Assembly (NCBI GenBank): GCA_023436305.1
Contig: JAEZJQ010000027.1
Coordinates: forward strand, 1 to 9,028
Direction of reading: 5' to 3'
Length of the DNA stretch: 9,028 nt
Source: Bacillota bacterium
GTDB lineage: Bacteria > Bacillota > UBA4882 > UBA8346
Shown: one piece after another, positions 6,813-9,028 of the stretch
How the letters are laid out: each line of letters begins with the position of its first letter
Numbering within the stretch: the stretch's first letter is position 1
Notes under the pieces: generated by a model
Seen by the model: the letters and a program-made list of their open reading frames with translations, nothing else
Told to the model about the DNA's origin: nothing
The model's database searches: none
Translations under genes and position numbers: made by a program

Positions 6813-8009
6813 TCAGCGATACTTGATGGCAATACCATCCAGTTCAAATAATAAGTTATCCCTACAAATATCGCCAATCACAAATGTATTGGTAAATTCC
6901 CCAATATTTAATTCCTTCATCGCTGCTAAAAAATCATGATAATATTCTTCCTTTTTAAAGAAACAGGTGGACTCGGTAAAATCATTAAAATTCATACCGG
7001 CCTGTTCGAGGAGCGCTGCTACATTAATTAAGGTTTTTTTTATTTGCTGGTAAGCATCATTAAGATATACCGTATCCCCAAATTCATTGATACTCGCTGT
7101 ACCGGAAACTTGAAGTTCCATCAAGTTCTCATCTTCGATTAATAACGCTCTTGAAAAGGTTGGCTTAAATAGATATTGGCTTCCTTCCGCTTCATTCTGA
7201 TATTTATTAAATAGTCTTCGGATCTTCCCGGAAGCCAATTTTTTATCCATGCATATCAGATTCATAGTCATCTCGGATTGATCGGATGATTTTCCGCCAA
7301 TACAAGTGCTCGCCGGCAGTTCTTGGGAGTCCCCTGCAAATTCAATTTTGTTTTCTTGAAAAAATTCTCTTCTGGCAGTATTAAAGTCACCATAGGTTTT
7401 ATAAATGTTTTTCAAATAAATCCACGTCCGTAAAATGTCTGCCGGAGAAAAATCGTTCTCTTGAATATACTTGTTTAATGACTGATATACGGATTTAAAT
7501 TCCTGAATGGGGGTTAAAATTCCCGGCCTTAGAACCCTAACCCCATGAAGGTGTAAAGATCTTGTTTTCGGTGTTTGTAATATGGTCCCAATGCAATTGT
7601 CATTTTGAGGGTCATGATAATAATCGATTTTAATGGCATTATCAGCAGCTAAAACACCGTACACTAAAATGCTTGAAATGGGTACGCCGCTGACTGGTTT
7701 CCCTTCGATATAAACCAGGGGCGGTTCTTTTAAATTAGTGCTTTTTAAAAGACGGGTCCTAAAAGATAGAAATTGATCGCGAAAGACCAGATTTCCAAAG
7801 ACTTTTTCATAGACGGGCTGAATCTTATGCTCCCGGATAAAATCGATTAATTCCTGGTAAAGTGTATTGATCTCTTCAGTTGATTTGGTGTTATTGAGAT
7901 TAACTGAAAGATAAAACTTTGTATGTAAAGGCAATTTGAATTCTTGAATCTTGAATAAATTTGGGGACTTCATTGAAGCGCCACTCCCATCCGGTTTTAC
8001 TAATTTCAT
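6813..8009 (-). CDS. Rid-superfamily protein resembling chorismatase (FkbO/Hyg5-type)
   Basis: The 398-residue product has no signal peptide or membrane helix and should be cytoplasmic. Its middle (about 190-240) carries RTWIYLKNIYKTYGDFNTAR and LPASTCIGG, the signature of the two-domain FkbO/Hyg5/XanB2 chorismatases. Its C-terminal domain ends in CRDNLLFELDGIAI, where Arg383 and Glu389 sit where Rid proteins bind a carboxylate and chorismatases keep a catalytic Glu. Chorismatases cleave chorismate to pyruvate plus a hydroxybenzoate or a dihydroxycyclohexadiene carboxylate; the product here cannot be predicted. The ATG at 8007-8009 has AAGGA 9 bases upstream, inside a hairpin. A second ATG at 7971-7973 has GGGAG 10 bases upstream and is a real alternative, giving 386 residues. 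The gene looks more AT-rich than its neighbours. Divergence from known chorismatases leaves a non-enzymatic Rid role possible. Confidence 0.7.
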   Translation of the reverse strand: MKLVKPDGSGASMKSPNLFKIQEFKLPLHTKFYLSVNLNNTKSTEEINTLYQELIDFIREHKIQPVYEKVFGNLVFRDQFLSFRTRLLKSTNLKEPPLVYIEGKPVSGVPISSILVYGVLAADNAIKIDYYHDPQNDNCIGTILQTPKTRSLHLHGVRVLRPGILTPIQEFKSVYQSLNKYIQENDFSPADILRTWIYLKNIYKTYGDFNTARREFFQENKIEFAGDSQELPASTCIGGKSSDQSEMTMNLICMDKKLASGKIRRLFNKYQNEAEGSQYLFKPTFSRALLIEDENLMELQVSGTASINEFGDTVYLNDAYQQIKKTLINVAALLEQAGMNFNDFTESTCFFKKEEYYHDFLAAMKELNIGEFTNTFVIGDICRDNLLFELDGIAIKYR

Positions 8010-8011
8010 GG

Positions 8012-8039
8012 CCCCGGTTCCTTTTATAAGGAACCAAAG
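8012..8039 (-). promoter_or_regulatory. Hairpin covering the ribosome binding site of the chorismatase-like gene
   Basis: The core 8016-8035 is a perfect 8-bp inverted repeat (GGTTCCTT / AAGGAACC) around a 4-base loop. In the minus-strand RNA it extends by three U-G wobbles and one C-G pair to 12 pairs. The 3' arm contains the AAGGA Shine-Dalgarno sequence and ends 2 bases before the AUG at 8009, so folding would block translation from that start. As DNA it could instead be an operator dyad. The structure is visible; its role is inference. Confidence 0.5.
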
Positions 8040-8095
8040 ATGGTGTTACCATCCGGCTTGAATCGTATTGATAATTTTAAAGAAGACTTTTTTAT

Positions 8096-8131
8096 TGACC
8101 GGGGCTATCTCGATAGAGATAGCTCCGGTCA
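8096..8131. repeat. 16-bp inverted repeat between the lectin gene and the chorismatase-like gene
   Basis: Two 16-base arms (8096-8111 and 8116-8131) flank the loop GATA. All positions pair in plus-strand RNA (one G-U); minus-strand RNA has one C-A mismatch. It lies 38 bases after the stop of the lectin gene, where a terminator would be expected, but neither 3' side has a T-run. It may be a tract-less terminator, a stabilising 3' hairpin, or a small palindromic repeat element. The rest of the 160-base gap shows only a weak TAAAAT -10-like box near 8075. Confidence 0.6.
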
Positions 8132-8169
8132 TGAAATACAACTTGGCATCACATAAAACTTTAAAACTG

Positions 8170-9028
8170 TTACTGAATCTGCCACTGCTGGTTGGTACTG
8201 CCGCTGCTCGTCCATTGGCAGAGATTGGAGCCATTCGATGTCGAACCCATACCGTCCAGATACAATCCGGTGGCGCGGTTCTTAAACCTGACATAACTTC
8301 CCGCCGTTTCTTGGGTCCATTGCTGATTTGTACTGCCGCTGGAAGCCCATTGGCCACAAATCGAACCATTGGAGGTACGGCCCATGCCGTCTAGATACAA
8401 TCCGGTGGCCCTGTTTTGAATCAACATATAGCCTCCCGAGTAAATTATGGTCCATTGCTGGTTGGCACTGCCGCTGTCACCCCATTGGCACGCATTGGAA
8501 CCATTGGTGGTCGATCCCATGCCGTCAATGTATAAACCGGTAGAAACATTACGGAATCTGACATACGAACCGGTCGGCAACGGAGTTGCCGATGGAGTCG
8601 GGGTTGGGGTCGGAGTTGCGGCCGGAGTCGTAGTCGCCGACGGCGTTACACTTCCACCGGTAAATTGGAACCAATTAATATTAAATAAGTATCCGCTTCC
8701 TCCGGCAAATACTAGATATAAGTCATGCGTTCCGCTTGCCCTGCCGACCCCACAAGTGCTGGTAGTCCAGGTCTGCCAATCACCGGTTCCGGCGACTGCA
8801 CAAGTACCTACTAAAGTGCCGGTAGCACTGTCAAGCCTGATCTCAATATTTCCGCCGCTGGTGGCGCTGGCTACTCTAGCTTGAAAACTTGTGGCGCCGC
8901 CGCCGAAATCGATATTGTTGTATACAACGTAGTCGCCATTCTCGATATACCCGATGTTCTGCCCGCCTTCGCCGCAGCTTTCCGTTTGGATTCCCGACTG
9001 GGTATCGTGACTCTCCGCTTCGATCTGT
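8170..9028 (-). CDS. Secreted glycan-binding protein, CBM6 plus ricin-type beta-trefoil (N-terminus outside window)
   Basis: The frame is open from the right edge to a TAA at 8170-8172, giving 286 visible residues. From the edge inward it encodes a CBM6 domain (IEAES, GYIENGDY, NIDFG, LFNINWF) and then a Thr/Pro/Ala/Ser linker (coded by about 8580-8650). It ends in three 45-residue repeats that each finish in a QQW motif, with TGLYLDGMG and NGS inside each. This is the pattern of a ricin B-type beta-trefoil (CBM13-like), in which each lobe can hold a sugar. Both modules bind carbohydrate and neither is catalytic, so any enzymatic or heme domain lies upstream, outside the window. The CBM6 is closely similar to that of the propeller-diheme protein, so the two probably bind the same glycan. 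The unseen part could be a glycoside hydrolase or another cytochrome; nothing here decides this. Confidence 0.9.
   Translation of the reverse strand, partial: QIEAESHDTQSGIQTESCGEGGQNIGYIENGDYVVYNNIDFGGGATSFQARVASATSGGNIEIRLDSATGTLVGTCAVAGTGDWQTWTTSTCGVGRASGTHDLYLVFAGGSGYLFNINWFQFTGGSVTPSATTTPAATPTPTPTPSATPLPTGSYVRFRNVSTGLYIDGMGSTTNGSNACQWGDSGSANQQWTIIYSGGYMLIQNRATGLYLDGMGRTSNGSICGQWASSGSTNQQWTQETAGSYVRFKNRATGLYLDGMGSTSNGSNLCQWTSSGSTNQQWQIQ
8182..8580 (-). repeat. Three 135-bp tandem repeats encoding the beta-trefoil lobes
   Basis: The motif beginning CCATTGCTG (CCACTGCTG in the first copy) starts at 8182, 8317 and 8452, exactly 135 bases apart. Each unit encodes one 45-residue lobe ending in QQW. 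The units are similar at DNA level as well as protein level, which suggests recent internal duplication or gene conversion. Confidence 0.85.
8656..9028 (-). repeat. CBM6-coding segment, copy 2 of a direct repeat
   Basis: This is the partner of 96-468, in the same orientation and aligning without visible gaps. It encodes the CBM6 of the lectin protein, and the right edge of the window cuts the gene at the start of this domain. Recombination between the two copies would delete or duplicate the intervening 8.5 kb. Confidence 0.85.

Noticed and set aside
8096..8131. Standard rho-independent terminator
   Set aside because: The stem is strong, but the 3' side reads AATAAAAAAG on the minus strand and ATGAAATAC on the plus strand, so there is no U-tract.
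8447..8884. A 145-residue plus-strand frame rich in Gly and Val
   Set aside because: It is the antisense of the Thr-Pro linker and CBM6 of the lectin gene; the Gly-Val run is only the complement of Pro-Thr codons. The same holds for the plus-strand frames at 106-372, 394-597 and 467-691.

Overview
The window holds five genes, all on the minus strand, so transcription runs from right to left. No stretch longer than about 160 bases lacks a gene. In order of transcription: (1) the 3' end of a secreted glycan-binding protein (CBM6, Pro/Thr linker, ricin-type beta-trefoil; 8170-9028, 5' end outside); (2) a two-domain Rid/chorismatase-like protein (6813-8009); (3) the cytochrome c maturation protein CcmF (4909-6768); (4) an exported diheme protein related to the alpha subunit of hydrazine synthase, HzsA (2600-4753); (5) an exported beta-propeller fused to a diheme peroxidase-like region and a CBM6, ending in a Pro/Thr linker that runs off the left edge (1-2546). 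Gene 5 continues past position 1 and gene 1 past position 9028.

Genes 2-3 and genes 4-5 are each close together (44 and 53 bases apart). A 155-base gap with a good sigma70-type promoter separates ccmF from the HzsA-like gene, so the cytochrome pair may have its own transcript. The 160-base gap before gene 2 holds a 16-bp inverted repeat and a hairpin that would cover the ribosome binding site of gene 2.

The common theme is c-type heme outside the cytoplasmic membrane. Genes 4 and 5 each carry a signal peptide and two CXXCH motifs, and CcmF is part of the heme-attachment machinery they would need. The two outermost genes carry closely similar CBM6 domains, which suggests that a heme redox module is tethered to a polysaccharide or to the cell's own glycan surface. 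The chorismatase-like protein could supply an aromatic product (a hydroxybenzoate-type compound), but this is inference.

The organism cannot be named from the window. It is a bacterium with System I cytochrome c maturation, strong Shine-Dalgarno sequences (AGGAGG), moderate GC content, and secreted modular proteins with Thr-Pro linkers. That fits an uncultivated environmental lineage (Bacillota-like, Chloroflexota-like or similar) better than an enteric proteobacterium. HzsA-like proteins occur well beyond anammox bacteria, and no HzsB or HzsC is seen here.
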